64,000 bases of DNA from Armatimonas sp043757465 (GTDB lineage Bacteria > Armatimonadota > Armatimonadia > Armatimonadales > Armatimonadaceae): assembly GCF_043757465.1 (NCBI RefSeq), contig NZ_JAYVPL010000075.1, positions 1 through 64,000 of the forward strand, given 5' to 3'. Below the pieces are notes generated by a model that saw only the letters and a program-made list of their open reading frames with translations, did no database searches and was not told the DNA's origin. Numbering within the stretch: the stretch's first letter is position 1; every line of letters begins with the position of its first letter. The position numbers and the translations under genes are program-made. Below are positions 1-9,581 of this stretch, piece by piece.

Positions 1-1
1 A

Positions 2-190
2 GGCATGGGGCATCCTCCGATCGAGATAAGATGCCTTGATTATGACATGAAATTCTGCTTCAATGTAGGGGGAGAAAATTTATGCCGGGTTGTACTAGTC
101 TACTGCCCCGAGGATCTAGTGACGGGTCTGTGGATCGATTTGATACAACAGGAATATCTCAGAATCAAGCGAGAAGAAAATGATTTTTAA
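2..190 (+). CDS. C-terminal end of an unrecognised protein (partial)
   Basis: An open frame enters from the left edge and stops at 190; an ATG lies at position 5 but no ribosome site fits before it, so this is probably the tail of a longer gene cut by the window. The visible 61 residues show no family signature. Its stop overlaps the start of the next gene by 11 bases, so the two are likely translated together. Function unknown. Confidence 0.45.
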   Translation, partial: GMGHPPIEIRCLDYDMKFCFNVGGENLCRVVLVYCPEDLVTGLWIDLIQQEYLRIKREENDF

Positions 191-1460
191 GAGTCAGGTC
201 TTTGACTTTGTTGAGAATGGTTGGCCGCGTGAGATACACATCATGCGCGGCGATATTGTGAGGGTTGTAGGGAAGTCTGATCAGAACGGCGTTGAGATGT
301 CCCTATTTGTCGTGGGTGGGCTAGGTGTAGTAGCAACTGAACGCGCATGGACGTTGAAATGGACTGCGCAGAGCGACCGTGCGTTCTATGTGGTTTCGTT
401 GCGCCGACGAGTCGGAGCGCGTCCAGAGGAGAAGGTTGCCGAGATGCGTGTGTATGTCTACGATACGCCTCCCGCCTCATTTCGCATACAAGAGGAAACG
501 GATATTATCACCCACCGTTGCGAGCTCCAGTGTGCTATTAAAGAGACAATTCGGTCTGTTGACTTTGAAGTGGGCAACATAGCCCTGCGGAACGAGCTGG
601 TAGAGGAAAATCAGTGCAACCTCTCTTTCAGCGGACTCCTTCCTGGAACTCATTCCGTCTCGGGCCGCGTCAATCTCACAGGTGGGAAAGGTGCAGTGAC
701 CATCGCGCCCCAGCAAGTCACGCTGACGGAAATCTTCCGGCTCCGCGTGACACCACCATTGAAAGAGATTAATCTCACGCAAGAGATAGGTTTAAAGTCC
801 GTGGAAATTCGGGCTGAACCCCTCGTAGGAATCCCTTCTCTGGCGAAGGTCGTAATTTTATTGAACCAGAAACCACAGGTAGTCATGAATTCCGAAAATA
901 TGGTTACCCTGCCTGTTGAAAATCTTATGGATGGAGAGTATGCTGTGCAGGCAGTCATAACATATAATGGGAAAAACCGCCTGTCTGCTCCCTTCACTTT
1001 TACTGTGCGGCGGGATATGGCCACAGAAGTTCAACGTATTGTAACTATTGCTAGGGGTATTCCACTGGATGCCTGTACAATTTACATTACCCAACTTGCA
1101 ACTAATCTAGATCCTCTCTTAATCCTAAAGTCGGCTTCTCAAGCCCTAGAGTCGGTACAAAAATCTTTAGAGCGTAACAACGGACTACCAATTCCAGGAT
1201 ATCTTCCAGATAAATTTGCTATGACATTGCGAGAGCTACAGACTAACCGGCGCGAGGCACTGGTGCTCAGCCGCGTTTTTCTTGCGGGCGAGATTGAGTT
1301 CTGGTCATTCCTGAAGAATGCCCCGGATATTTCTAAAGGTAAGATTGCTGTCCTGATCGCTGCACGAGACATTCCGCTTTCACAATCTGTGGTGGTCTCT
1401 CAGGCCTTGCGTAAGCGCATAGATCAAGATGTGGCACTGGTGGCTTCTTTAATGAAGTGA
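180..1460 (+). CDS. Hypothetical protein with beta-rich repeats and helical C-terminus
   Basis: This encodes 426 residues of no recognised family. Residues 1 to about 285 alternate hydrophobic and polar residues in short strands, as in two or three Ig-like or fibronectin-like domains; a segment of about residues 195-280 ends in the pattern DGEYAVQAVITYNGKNR, typical of such folds. From about residue 290 the composition becomes helical. No signal peptide or membrane segment is visible, so it is probably cytoplasmic. It overlaps the preceding gene by 11 bases, which suggests an operon continuing from outside the window. The GC content is lower than in the following genes. Function cannot be inferred. 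Confidence 0.75.
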   Translation: MIFKSQVFDFVENGWPREIHIMRGDIVRVVGKSDQNGVEMSLFVVGGLGVVATERAWTLKWTAQSDRAFYVVSLRRRVGARPEEKVAEMRVYVYDTPPASFRIQEETDIITHRCELQCAIKETIRSVDFEVGNIALRNELVEENQCNLSFSGLLPGTHSVSGRVNLTGGKGAVTIAPQQVTLTEIFRLRVTPPLKEINLTQEIGLKSVEIRAEPLVGIPSLAKVVILLNQKPQVVMNSENMVTLPVENLMDGEYAVQAVITYNGKNRLSAPFTFTVRRDMATEVQRIVTIARGIPLDACTIYITQLATNLDPLLILKSASQALESVQKSLERNNGLPIPGYLPDKFAMTLRELQTNRREALVLSRVFLAGEIEFWSFLKNAPDISKGKIAVLIAARDIPLSQSVVVSQALRKRIDQDVALVASLMK

Positions 1461-1541
1461 ACCTTCAATCGCTCCAAAATCAGGGTGGCTTCGCCCAGCG
1501 CAAGGGCTAGAGCGTCGGAGGCACGGTTTTCGGGAAAGCGC

Positions 1542-2669
1542 TCAGAGCCGAAAAAGACCAAGGGGAATGGACTCGGCCAGGACTTTGTAGCCAAGTTTCT
1601 CCGGGTGCAGACGATCCACGCTCTCGGCGGCGGCGGAGAGCTGGGTGGGGTTCTTCGGGTCGCGGAGGGCGGCGTCGAAGTCGAGAACGGCGTCGAGAGT
1701 GCGCGTGGTGCGAACCCACTGGTTGATTGCCTGGCGCTCTCGCTCCAGCTCTGGGGTGTAGTAGAACGACGGTGCACACGGGAGAATGGTCGCGCCGTAG
1801 ACTTTTATGCCATGCGCCTGCGCCCGAATAGCGAGCTGCTCGTAAGCGGCGATTAGCTCCGTGGCTCCCGCCGACTTGCCTCCCAGATCGTTGATGCCCT
1901 CGAAAATTACCAGCCAGCGCACGCCAGGCTGGGCAAGCACATCGCGGTCGAAGCGGGCGAGCGCACTGGGGCCAAGGCCGCCTTTTATCACGCAGTTGCC
2001 CCCGATCCCGGCGTTGAGAACGGCAATTTGTTTGGTTCGTTTGTCAGCCTGAAGCCGCCGCGCCAGAAAGTCCGGCCAGCGCCCATTGCCATTAGTGGGC
2101 GAGCCGCGCCCGTCGGTAATGGAGTCGCCGAGCGTCACAATCGCGGCGGCGTTTTTGTCGGCGAGGACTTCAACGCCAGAGAGAAAGTACCAGTGATCCA
2201 CTTTGACGGCGCTGAGAAGCTCGGGCGCATCGAGTGCGACTCCAGGCTGCAAGTACGACGTGCACCGCGAGCCGGGATGCCCGGTGATGGCTTGCGTCGT
2301 CGTCCGAAGATGCAATGTAATCGCCAGATCGGAAAGGGCAGTGAGAGGAAAGTCCAGTGCATCCGAGAGAATCGGCGTTCCTGGCGCAACTGTGACTGAG
2401 GGCGCACCATGGAACGTGAGTGCCCGGCTCGTCTCCGTCGCGACCTTGCTCTCACCCAGTGCCCGTGCTACCTGGACGCCAGTGAACGTCAGCGGCGCGG
2501 TGCCAAACTCATTGGAGAGCCGCACCCGCAGCTTGCGCCCCGCGAGTGTCAGTCGCACGATCTGCCGCAAGGTCGTGTCCGCAAACCCTGGCGCAGGCGG
2601 CATATTCCCCGGCTCCGTAAGCTGCGGCGACGCCATCCACGCCCCCACCCAGTTATCGTTAGGTGTCAT
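1542..2669 (-). CDS. SGNH/GDSL-family esterase
   Basis: A 375-residue serine hydrolase of the SGNH fold. The four blocks are visible: GDS with the nucleophile serine in TLGDSITDG near residue 182, the block II glycine in NAGIGGN, the block III asparagine in EGINDLG, and the catalytic Asp/His in DRLHPEKLGY near residue 355. The N-terminal 150 residues (starting WVGAWMASPQ) form the beta-sandwich seen in secreted GDSL esterases of the WVGTW type. No signal peptide is visible. It is the last gene of the glucuronoxylan locus, so an acetyl-ester substrate on hemicellulose is a reasonable inference; a lipid ester cannot be excluded. It lies 20 bases behind the upstream gene. Confidence 0.85.
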   Translation of the reverse strand: MTPNDNWVGAWMASPQLTEPGNMPPAPGFADTTLRQIVRLTLAGRKLRVRLSNEFGTAPLTFTGVQVARALGESKVATETSRALTFHGAPSVTVAPGTPILSDALDFPLTALSDLAITLHLRTTTQAITGHPGSRCTSYLQPGVALDAPELLSAVKVDHWYFLSGVEVLADKNAAAIVTLGDSITDGRGSPTNGNGRWPDFLARRLQADKRTKQIAVLNAGIGGNCVIKGGLGPSALARFDRDVLAQPGVRWLVIFEGINDLGGKSAGATELIAAYEQLAIRAQAHGIKVYGATILPCAPSFYYTPELERERQAINQWVRTTRTLDAVLDFDAALRDPKNPTQLSAAAESVDRLHPEKLGYKVLAESIPLGLFRL

Positions 2670-2689
2670 ACGATGACTTCCAGTCCTTT

Positions 2690-3481
2690 TTACTGCCCAC
2701 GTTCTGTGGGCGGCCCCCCAAGACTCGCCATTCCAAAATACCCCAAGATCGGCCCGATTCCGAAGCCAAGGAGCGGCATGGGGGTGAGCTGGTGGTACGC
2801 GAAGAAGTAGATCGCGAGGTAGTAGAGCGCCACAGGAGCCTGCCCCGCGCGAAAGAGTGCAATAACGGGCAGGGCAAGTGCGACAAGGGCGGCTATCAGG
2901 GCGACGGGGCTCACGGCAAGGGCGAGCGGCAGAACTCCCTCCACATAGGCAACCGGCTGGAGAGGGTCGGGGCGCAGCCAGGCGAGTATGGCGACTCCTG
3001 CCAGCGCGACACTCACTCCGGCGCGGGCAAGAAGCGAGAGGGGGGAGCGCGACAAGAGCGCGGCACTGGCAAGCGCAAACGCCGTGACCTGTGAGGCATC
3101 GGGCTGCGCGGCGAGTGCGGCGGCGATCCGTAAGAGGAGCCAGGCCATCCCGCGCACGTGGGGCAGGAGCAGAAGTGTTATTGGGAGCGCCACCGAGGCC
3201 ATATAGAGCCGAAATCCCCCAAGCCCCAGCCAGCGCTGTGGCCCGTCCCCCGACATCAGCACCAGCGGCAGAAATAGCGCTACGGTCGCAATTCCCAGCG
3301 CGACAGCGAGCTGCTTGTTGGTGAGCACCAAGCGCTTGCGGGAGAGAGCGGCGCAGGTCACTGCCGCAACACAGAACACCACGATTTGTTGAATAAGCTG
3401 GCTGGTTGGAGCGCCGCCCCGATGCATCAGAAAGAGGCTCCCGAAAAACGCCGGGATTGCAGAGAGGATGAGAGTATTCAT
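2690..3481 (-). CDS. Polytopic membrane protein, distantly FtsW/RodA-like
   Basis: A 263-residue membrane protein with about seven or eight hydrophobic segments. The start at 3481 is chosen because its ATG overlaps the upstream stop as ATGA; a longer frame begins at 3502. A stretch GDGPQRWLGLGGFRL followed by a hydrophobic helix, and later AAQPDASQVTAFALA, recall the RWL-LGGF and QPDLGTA motifs of SEDS glycosyltransferases, but the protein is much shorter than the usual 360-400 residues. The family assignment is therefore tentative. The last codons run into a palindrome (2695-2711) that recurs elsewhere in the window. Part of the xylan operon by position. Confidence 0.7.
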   Translation of the reverse strand: MNTLILSAIPAFFGSLFLMHRGGAPTSQLIQQIVVFCVAAVTCAALSRKRLVLTNKQLAVALGIATVALFLPLVLMSGDGPQRWLGLGGFRLYMASVALPITLLLLPHVRGMAWLLLRIAAALAAQPDASQVTAFALASAALLSRSPLSLLARAGVSVALAGVAILAWLRPDPLQPVAYVEGVLPLALAVSPVALIAALVALALPVIALFRAGQAPVALYYLAIYFFAYHQLTPMPLLGFGIGPILGYFGMASLGGPPTERGQ

Positions 3482-3768
3482 GGTACGTTTATCTTCAAGC
3501 ACACTGTCACCGTGTCGCCAATCTCCAGGCGCTCCGCCTTGCGAACAACGTCTTTGAGCGGCACGATATAGCCGCCATTCTTGGGCCAGAGCGATGTTTT
3601 GTAGGTTGTCTCCCCAATCGTCACCATCGCGGGGATCATGCCCCAGCCGTAGGTCACCAGCCCCGAGATTGCCTTGATGTCCTCGCTCTCTTGCTCGGGG
3701 ACGGTGACGAAATGAAACGGCGACGGGCCGCGCCAGTGCCAGATCAGGCCGGTAAACGTGAGGGTCAT
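3478..3768 (-). CDS. DUF1905 domain protein
   Basis: A 96-residue single-domain protein. It begins with TFTGLIWHWRGPSPFHFV and continues with the pattern TSLWPKNGGYIVPLKDVVRKA and GDTV, the conserved sequence of DUF1905, a small beta-barrel often found alone or fused to YdeI-type domains. Biochemical function is unknown. It overlaps the downstream membrane protein gene by four bases and lies 42 bases behind the CE15 esterase gene, so it is probably cotranscribed with the xylan enzymes, although nothing in its sequence suggests a role in polysaccharide breakdown. Confidence 0.85.
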   Translation of the reverse strand: MTLTFTGLIWHWRGPSPFHFVTVPEQESEDIKAISGLVTYGWGMIPAMVTIGETTYKTSLWPKNGGYIVPLKDVVRKAERLEIGDTVTVCLKINVP

Positions 3769-3810
3769 CTTGGCAGATAGGATACCTTGCCCGTGATCGC
3801 CCCGGTTGGA

Positions 3811-5187
3811 TTATTTCCAGTACCGCTCCGCCCAGGTGAGCAGGTAGGGCCAGTTGGGGCCGATGGTGTGGCCGCCTTCATGCTGACGGAAAGCGATATC
3901 GGTGTCGGTCAAGCCTTTCCCGATCTCGGGCATGGTGTCGGTGGCGAGGGGTTTCTTGCCCAGAAGGCTATAAACCGGTCCGGCGGCGACTCCCGCCAAA
4001 AACTGCCCCTTGCTGTCCACCCAGTTTCCCTCCACAAACGGCGAACCGCAGCTGATAAAGACCGGGCGAGGGGCACACAAGGCGACCAGCTCGTGGGCAT
4101 CTACAGGGAGATCATTGGGGCCAAGCGAGCCCGAGGCGTACTTGACGAAGTTGCCCGCCATCCAGTGGTACTCTCCGGAGCTGGCGACATTCTCGATCTG
4201 CTCCCCGAAGATGCGTCGGTAGAGCTTCGCCCCGCCTGTGCCCGACGAGCCGATATAACCAATCGAAAAGCGCGGCTCGTAGGCCATAGTGACAACTGCG
4301 GCCTTTCCGTAGCGGGAGAGGCCCTCAATCGCCACTTGCTTTGCATTGACGGCCTTGTCGGTCTCGAAGTAATCCAACGCCCGGCTCGCACCCCAGGCCC
4401 AGGCTTTCAGGGCACCCCAGTCGTCCACTTTGCGTGGCTCGCCCTTATTGACCAGGCCGATAATGCCCTCACGCAGTCCCGCGCCGTTGTCCGCTTGGAT
4501 GGATGCAGGCGAGAGAATGGCGTAGCCCCAGCCTTTTGCGAGGACTTGCTCTTGCCAGCTGGGGCCGGAGCCGGGAGGCGGAGCGAAGGCGGGCACACCG
4601 GGGCGGGTGGGGAAGATAAAGCCAAACTCCATGATGACCGGAACAGGTTTGGTCGCACTCTCGGGGGTGGTTAGCGTGAGCTGGATGTCCACTTTAATAG
4701 ACGGGAAGTCTTTGTTGTCCACGTGCCCGACCAGCTTCTTGGTGACGACGGCGATCTCGCCTTTCTTCTCCTTGAGTGTCTCCGTCACTTCCCAGGTTAC
4801 CTTCGGGGTGTTTTTTGGGGTACGACCGTACATCTCACGGTCGAAGTCCTCGAAAAGCTCTTTTCGCCGGGCTTCCCAGTCTTTCTTACTGGCGACTTTC
4901 TTGCCGTTTTTGAGCATCAGTGGGTCGGGGAGGGTGTAGGTGCCCACTTTTGCTTCGTCGGAGTTGGCGGCGTTGGGGGCCGTTGGAGTGCCGCTGGGGC
5001 CGGGGCGAAGCTTCTCGATCTTGAGGAGCTCTAGGAGGTGCTTGTGATCGGCTTGGGTCTTGGCCTGCATCTCCGGCGACGGCCCCAAGCGGGGAGGCTG
5101 GGGGCGGGCAGGGGGCGTCTGTGTTTGTGGTGTTGTAGGGGGTGTCTGAGCGGTCAGCACCAGAGCGAGGAGAAGGGGAGTCATCAT
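3811..5187 (-). CDS. Glucuronoyl esterase, CE15 family
   Basis: A 458-residue exported esterase that would cleave the ester between 4-O-methyl-glucuronic acid on xylan and lignin alcohols. It starts with a short hydrophobic signal peptide (MMTPLLLALVL) and a proline/threonine-rich linker to about residue 40. The CE15 signature G-x-S-R-x-G-K is present as GLSRYGK with the nucleophile near Ser291; the catalytic acid is likely Glu339 in SGEYHW and the base His440 in HEGGHT. Length is usual for bacterial CE15. A good ribosome site (AAAGGAT) precedes the ATG at 5187. It follows the GH30 gene by 18 bases, which fits joint action on glucuronoxylan outside the cell. Confidence 0.9.
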   Translation of the reverse strand: MMTPLLLALVLTAQTPPTTPQTQTPPARPQPPRLGPSPEMQAKTQADHKHLLELLKIEKLRPGPSGTPTAPNAANSDEAKVGTYTLPDPLMLKNGKKVASKKDWEARRKELFEDFDREMYGRTPKNTPKVTWEVTETLKEKKGEIAVVTKKLVGHVDNKDFPSIKVDIQLTLTTPESATKPVPVIMEFGFIFPTRPGVPAFAPPPGSGPSWQEQVLAKGWGYAILSPASIQADNGAGLREGIIGLVNKGEPRKVDDWGALKAWAWGASRALDYFETDKAVNAKQVAIEGLSRYGKAAVVTMAYEPRFSIGYIGSSGTGGAKLYRRIFGEQIENVASSGEYHWMAGNFVKYASGSLGPNDLPVDAHELVALCAPRPVFISCGSPFVEGNWVDSKGQFLAGVAAGPVYSLLGKKPLATDTMPEIGKGLTDTDIAFRQHEGGHTIGPNWPYLLTWAERYWK

Positions 5188-5205
5188 TATTGTTATCCTT
5201 TCAAA

Positions 5206-5940
5206 TCAAAAAAAACGAATCGTTGCCAGAGAGCGGCGGGGAAGCGTCATCAGGGTGTCGGCGGGGAGCTTGCCCAGGGGGCGCCAGCGCTCGCCGTCCT
5301 CGCCCTGGCTAGATTCGATCCGGTTCCAGCCCTCGCCCACAAAGGCGGAGTAGTGCTTCATGGCGTAGAAGCGCTCCCGCCGTTCAATCACTCCCGATAC
5401 GGGATCGAAGTAGACCATGGCCCAGCTGGGCGACTGAAACGAGCGTGATGCCATCCAGATAAAGTAGCCGCTGGCCTCCCCGATCACCAGCGTATCGTGA
5501 ATCTGAGTGGCGAGCTTGACGAAAGTGTCGCCTTCCAGAAACTCGGTCTGGAGTAGCGGTGTGTTAGGGAATGCGGCGCGCTGGGCCTTGAGGGCGGTGT
5601 GGAACTGCGTCTGGTCGGCCTTGTCCGCGCCATCCGAGCGACCGGAGGCGAGATTGTTGCTCTTGAGTCGTGCGGGGGGGCTCCACGCGGTGAACATCAG
5701 CCGGACGGGGGCTTTGTTGCCGCGCCCGCGTCCGTACTTGAGAGCGCTCCGGGGGTAGTCGTGGTAGTTACGGACGCGGTAGAAATCCAGCTTCAGGTCT
5801 TGAAAGAGCGCTTGGTAGACTTTATCGCGGCCCGGAAAGTCACTGATCATGTCTCCGTTGAAGGTCTGAGAGCCGCCAAAACCCAGCATCGGCTGGCGCA
5901 GCGCGTTGGTGTCGAGTCTTGCATTGGGTATCTGTTTCAT
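5206..5940 (-). CDS. GH30-type glucuronoxylanase with internal deletion
   Basis: A 244-residue protein matching both ends of GH30 endo-xylanases of the XynC type. The N-terminal part has GFGGSQTFNGD and TAWSPPARLKSNN, the C-terminal part has LLQTEFLEGD with the likely nucleophile Glu133 and the IHDTLVIGEASGYFIW strand. XynC enzymes are about 390-420 residues; the middle segment of roughly 100-130 residues, including the IQNEP acid/base motif, is missing in frame. There is no signal peptide although neighbours are exported. It overlaps the upstream gene by four bases (ATGA). Activity as a retaining xylanase is doubtful without the acid/base; an assembly deletion is possible. Confidence 0.8.
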   Translation of the reverse strand: MKQIPNARLDTNALRQPMLGFGGSQTFNGDMISDFPGRDKVYQALFQDLKLDFYRVRNYHDYPRSALKYGRGRGNKAPVRLMFTAWSPPARLKSNNLASGRSDGADKADQTQFHTALKAQRAAFPNTPLLQTEFLEGDTFVKLATQIHDTLVIGEASGYFIWMASRSFQSPSWAMVYFDPVSGVIERRERFYAMKHYSAFVGEGWNRIESSQGEDGERWRPLGKLPADTLMTLPRRSLATIRFF

Positions 5941-7706
5941 AGGGGAAACTCCAGGCGCGGGTAGCTATGGAGTGGGATTTCTTTGTCGTTGACCAGCAGC
6001 GGCCCGCTCCAACCAAAGACGACTCTTCCCAGTGTAGGGGAGATATAGTCAATCTGTAGCGCTTCATCGTGGGCTAGCTTTATTGTCGAGACAGCGTAGC
6101 AGAAGTCATCGAAGTTCCCGAAGGTCACCTTGTCGCCCAACTCGCAGAGCCAGACATTCTCGTGCGCCTCGGCGCGTAGCTCGTCGCCGCCGTGCCAGCT
6201 AGGTTTTTTTTGCGAGTAGAGCGCCAGATAGCTCTCCCCAAGCCGGGCAAAGACCCAGTTGCCATTCTCTCGCATTTCGTCGAAAGCCTTTCGTGGGAAG
6301 TAGGCATGGGAGAAGGGCAGGGGGGCGTTTTCGGGGGCGCGGTGGAGGCAGATCAGCACGTTTTTATGCTGCGCGGCGCGGGGGAGCCACTTATTGCCCG
6401 CCCAGAAGTTCGGGCGCTCACTGTGCGCACTGCTCTGGGAGTAGCCGCCGGGCTGGTTGGTGAAGACCACGGCGTCGGTGCTCAGAGTTGCCTGCCAGAC
6501 ATGTTGCTGGTAGCCAAGGCCACCGGGGCGAAAGTCTTGGGCACAGGAGAGCTGGTAGTGTGGCGTCTGGAAAGTGAGTACGTCCACCGGCCCGAGGCAT
6601 GTATTCACTTGGTCACCGTCGGTGAGGAGGGCAGCCTCGGCGATGAAGTTCTGGAGCCACGTGTCTTCGGCGGCCTCAGCGAGGGCAAAGGCGGTCTTTC
6701 TGAGGCGGGGATGGCGGGCATTCTGCACCGCCCAGAAGAGCGACGCATCGGTGAGAGAGTCGAGGTCAATGCCAGCGGCTTCGGCTTCGTCGGGGGCGAC
6801 GCCGTAGCGTGCGCGAAGCTCCCCGCCAGACCCATGGGCAAGCGCGACACTCTCTTTGGAGCATCTGTAGCCGCTCGTTGCCAGTGCCGTTGCCGCAAAC
6901 GTCGGGTGCGAGAGATCTGGCTCGCCGAGGCCAAAGACCAGCCAGGTCAGCGTACTCAAGGGATCGTGGCGGCGGCCTGTGAGAAACTCGGCGTAGGTGC
7001 GCCCCTGGCTGACTCCCACCACGCCATTGCGGCTGTGCCGCGCGACTTCGGAGAGCAAGAAGTCAATATGCTTGCGAGCCTCGTCGCGGAGGGCTTCGTC
7101 GTCGGCGAAGTCATAGAGGCTCACTAAGGCGAGCAAGTCTTCGTCGAAGTAGCATGAGAGCCACTCGGCATAGCCAAAGCGACGGCGGTGATTGAACCAG
7201 CGCAGGCAGCGTTCGGTGGATTGCGCAATGTGCCACGCGCCCGTTTGTTGCGTGCCGGGAAAGATGCTCTCGGGAAAGAGCTGCCCTGCGAGAAGTTCGG
7301 CGGTGTGAAACAGAATCTGGTGGTTCTCGGTGTGAAAACACATCCCCTGGATGCCCCGGCCATTTGCGTCGCGCTGGTCGTACCAGTAGCAGAAGTTCCG
7401 TGCCGCCTCGGCAATTGCCGCACGTTCTGTCTGTGTGAGCTGAGCAGTCGCTTGTGGGCGCAGGAGAGTACGTAGCAAGGCTACAAGCACAAAGTCGGCG
7501 CAGTCGCGGCGCTGGTTGATCCGTGCCAGTGCGTTTGGGAGCAAGTGTGGCGGAACGGGAGACACTTCCGATTCCAGCACCGCGATTAGCTGGAAGGCAT
7601 CGAGGGGCAGGAGCTGAAAGATACCATCTTCAGGAACCGCGGACACGTGTGCGGCATTTTGTGCCTGCACTGCCAGGTAGAGCTTCTGGCGCTCGGTGTA
7701 GGTCAT
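5937..7706 (-). CDS. Large protein of (alpha/alpha)-toroid plus beta-sandwich type, possible polysaccharide lyase
   Basis: A 589-residue protein without a signal peptide. The start at 7706 (MTYTERQKLY) is preceded by GGAGA and overlaps the stop of the decayed LacI frame as ATGA; a longer frame reaches 7766. The first 330 residues are helical with the phrase FHTENHQILFHTAELLAG near residue 125, which resembles the active-site helix hairpin of toroid-fold lyases and hydrolases. After residue 360 the pattern turns to beta strands, with YSQSSAHSERPNFWAG. This architecture is shared with heparinase-like and alginate-lyase-like enzymes, but no named family is recognised. Its place before GH30 and CE15 suggests action on glucuronic-acid-containing oligosaccharides. 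Confidence 0.75.
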   Translation of the reverse strand: MTYTERQKLYLAVQAQNAAHVSAVPEDGIFQLLPLDAFQLIAVLESEVSPVPPHLLPNALARINQRRDCADFVLVALLRTLLRPQATAQLTQTERAAIAEAARNFCYWYDQRDANGRGIQGMCFHTENHQILFHTAELLAGQLFPESIFPGTQQTGAWHIAQSTERCLRWFNHRRRFGYAEWLSCYFDEDLLALVSLYDFADDEALRDEARKHIDFLLSEVARHSRNGVVGVSQGRTYAEFLTGRRHDPLSTLTWLVFGLGEPDLSHPTFAATALATSGYRCSKESVALAHGSGGELRARYGVAPDEAEAAGIDLDSLTDASLFWAVQNARHPRLRKTAFALAEAAEDTWLQNFIAEAALLTDGDQVNTCLGPVDVLTFQTPHYQLSCAQDFRPGGLGYQQHVWQATLSTDAVVFTNQPGGYSQSSAHSERPNFWAGNKWLPRAAQHKNVLICLHRAPENAPLPFSHAYFPRKAFDEMRENGNWVFARLGESYLALYSQKKPSWHGGDELRAEAHENVWLCELGDKVTFGNFDDFCYAVSTIKLAHDEALQIDYISPTLGRVVFGWSGPLLVNDKEIPLHSYPRLEFPL

Positions 7707-8259
7707 GGTGGTGTCTCCGTGGACGCTCGCGCATGGAGTTTGCAGGCGGGAATTTCTACCCGGCAAGCATCAAGTGGCGCACCATCAATCAGGCGCTGAA
7801 GGGTTCGAACGCTCTCCCGCCCGAGAGCCTCACCACTGGGGTCAACGCTAGTAAGGCCCGATCCTGGGTACGCATTGTCCACCCCGACTACCGCGAGGTG
7901 CCAGCCCCGCTCGTGGGCGAGTGCAAGTGCCGCCTGAGCCAGCGTGTCGTTGGCGCAGAAAACCGCCGTGGGGCGCTCCGCAAGAGCGTGCCAACGGGTG
8001 AGAAGTGTCCTCCAAAGTCCACATCGGGATCGAGAGGGCTGAGCATACAGACCCCAAAGGTGCGCGTGGCACGACGCTGGACACTGCTCACCAGCGAACT
8101 CGGGGTATCGTTTAGCTCGGAGACAGCGCGCCGGATGCGCTCGGCGGTCTCCGATGAGCAGACACTCTCACGCCCTCCCACAAACAGTGATACCGTCGTC
8201 ACCGACACGCCTGCCTGGCGGGCTACTTCCTTGATGGTTGCTTTCTGAAACCGCCGCAT
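7703..8259 (-). pseudogene. LacI-family regulator, internally deleted and frameshifted
   Basis: The first about 84 codons from ATG 8259 encode a LacI-type helix-turn-helix (ATIKEVARQAGVSVTTVS) and the linker into the sugar-binding domain (RTFGVCMLSP). At about 8010 the frame changes: in another minus frame the sequence continues LLTRWHALAERPTAVF and CANDTLAQAALALAHERG through to a TGA at 7703-7705, which is the normal end of a LacI protein. About 150 residues of the effector-binding core are missing between the two parts, on top of the frameshift. The intact gene would have overlapped the next gene by four bases, so it was the local regulator of the xylan operon. Without the core it cannot sense sugar. 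Confidence 0.85.
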
Positions 8260-8357
8260 TGCGTCTGAGTCTTTCCTAAAGCATTTTACTAAGCTGGCGC
8301 GATGATAGCACGGAGGCGTCGGGTTTGTCAAGGCGTGGGATTTACGTGGGGTGGAGC

Positions 8358-9455
<1,098 letters not shown>

Positions 9456-9581
9456 ATTTATCTTTCAATTACCAGGTTTTCTTCAAAATACCGGCTTTTC
9501 TTCCGATGATTAAACACGGGAACCTACCGCAAGGTTCCGCAGGTATAGCAAATCGAACGCTTTCACACACTTGGAGAAAAA

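Noticed and set aside
6192..7127. Long plus-strand frame opposite the toroid-type protein (311 codons)
   Set aside because: It mirrors the codon structure of the opposite gene and shows no domain pattern.
7795..7825. GGTTCGAA sequence resembling a tRNA T-loop
   Set aside because: It lies inside the decayed LacI coding region and no acceptor or anticodon stem can be built.
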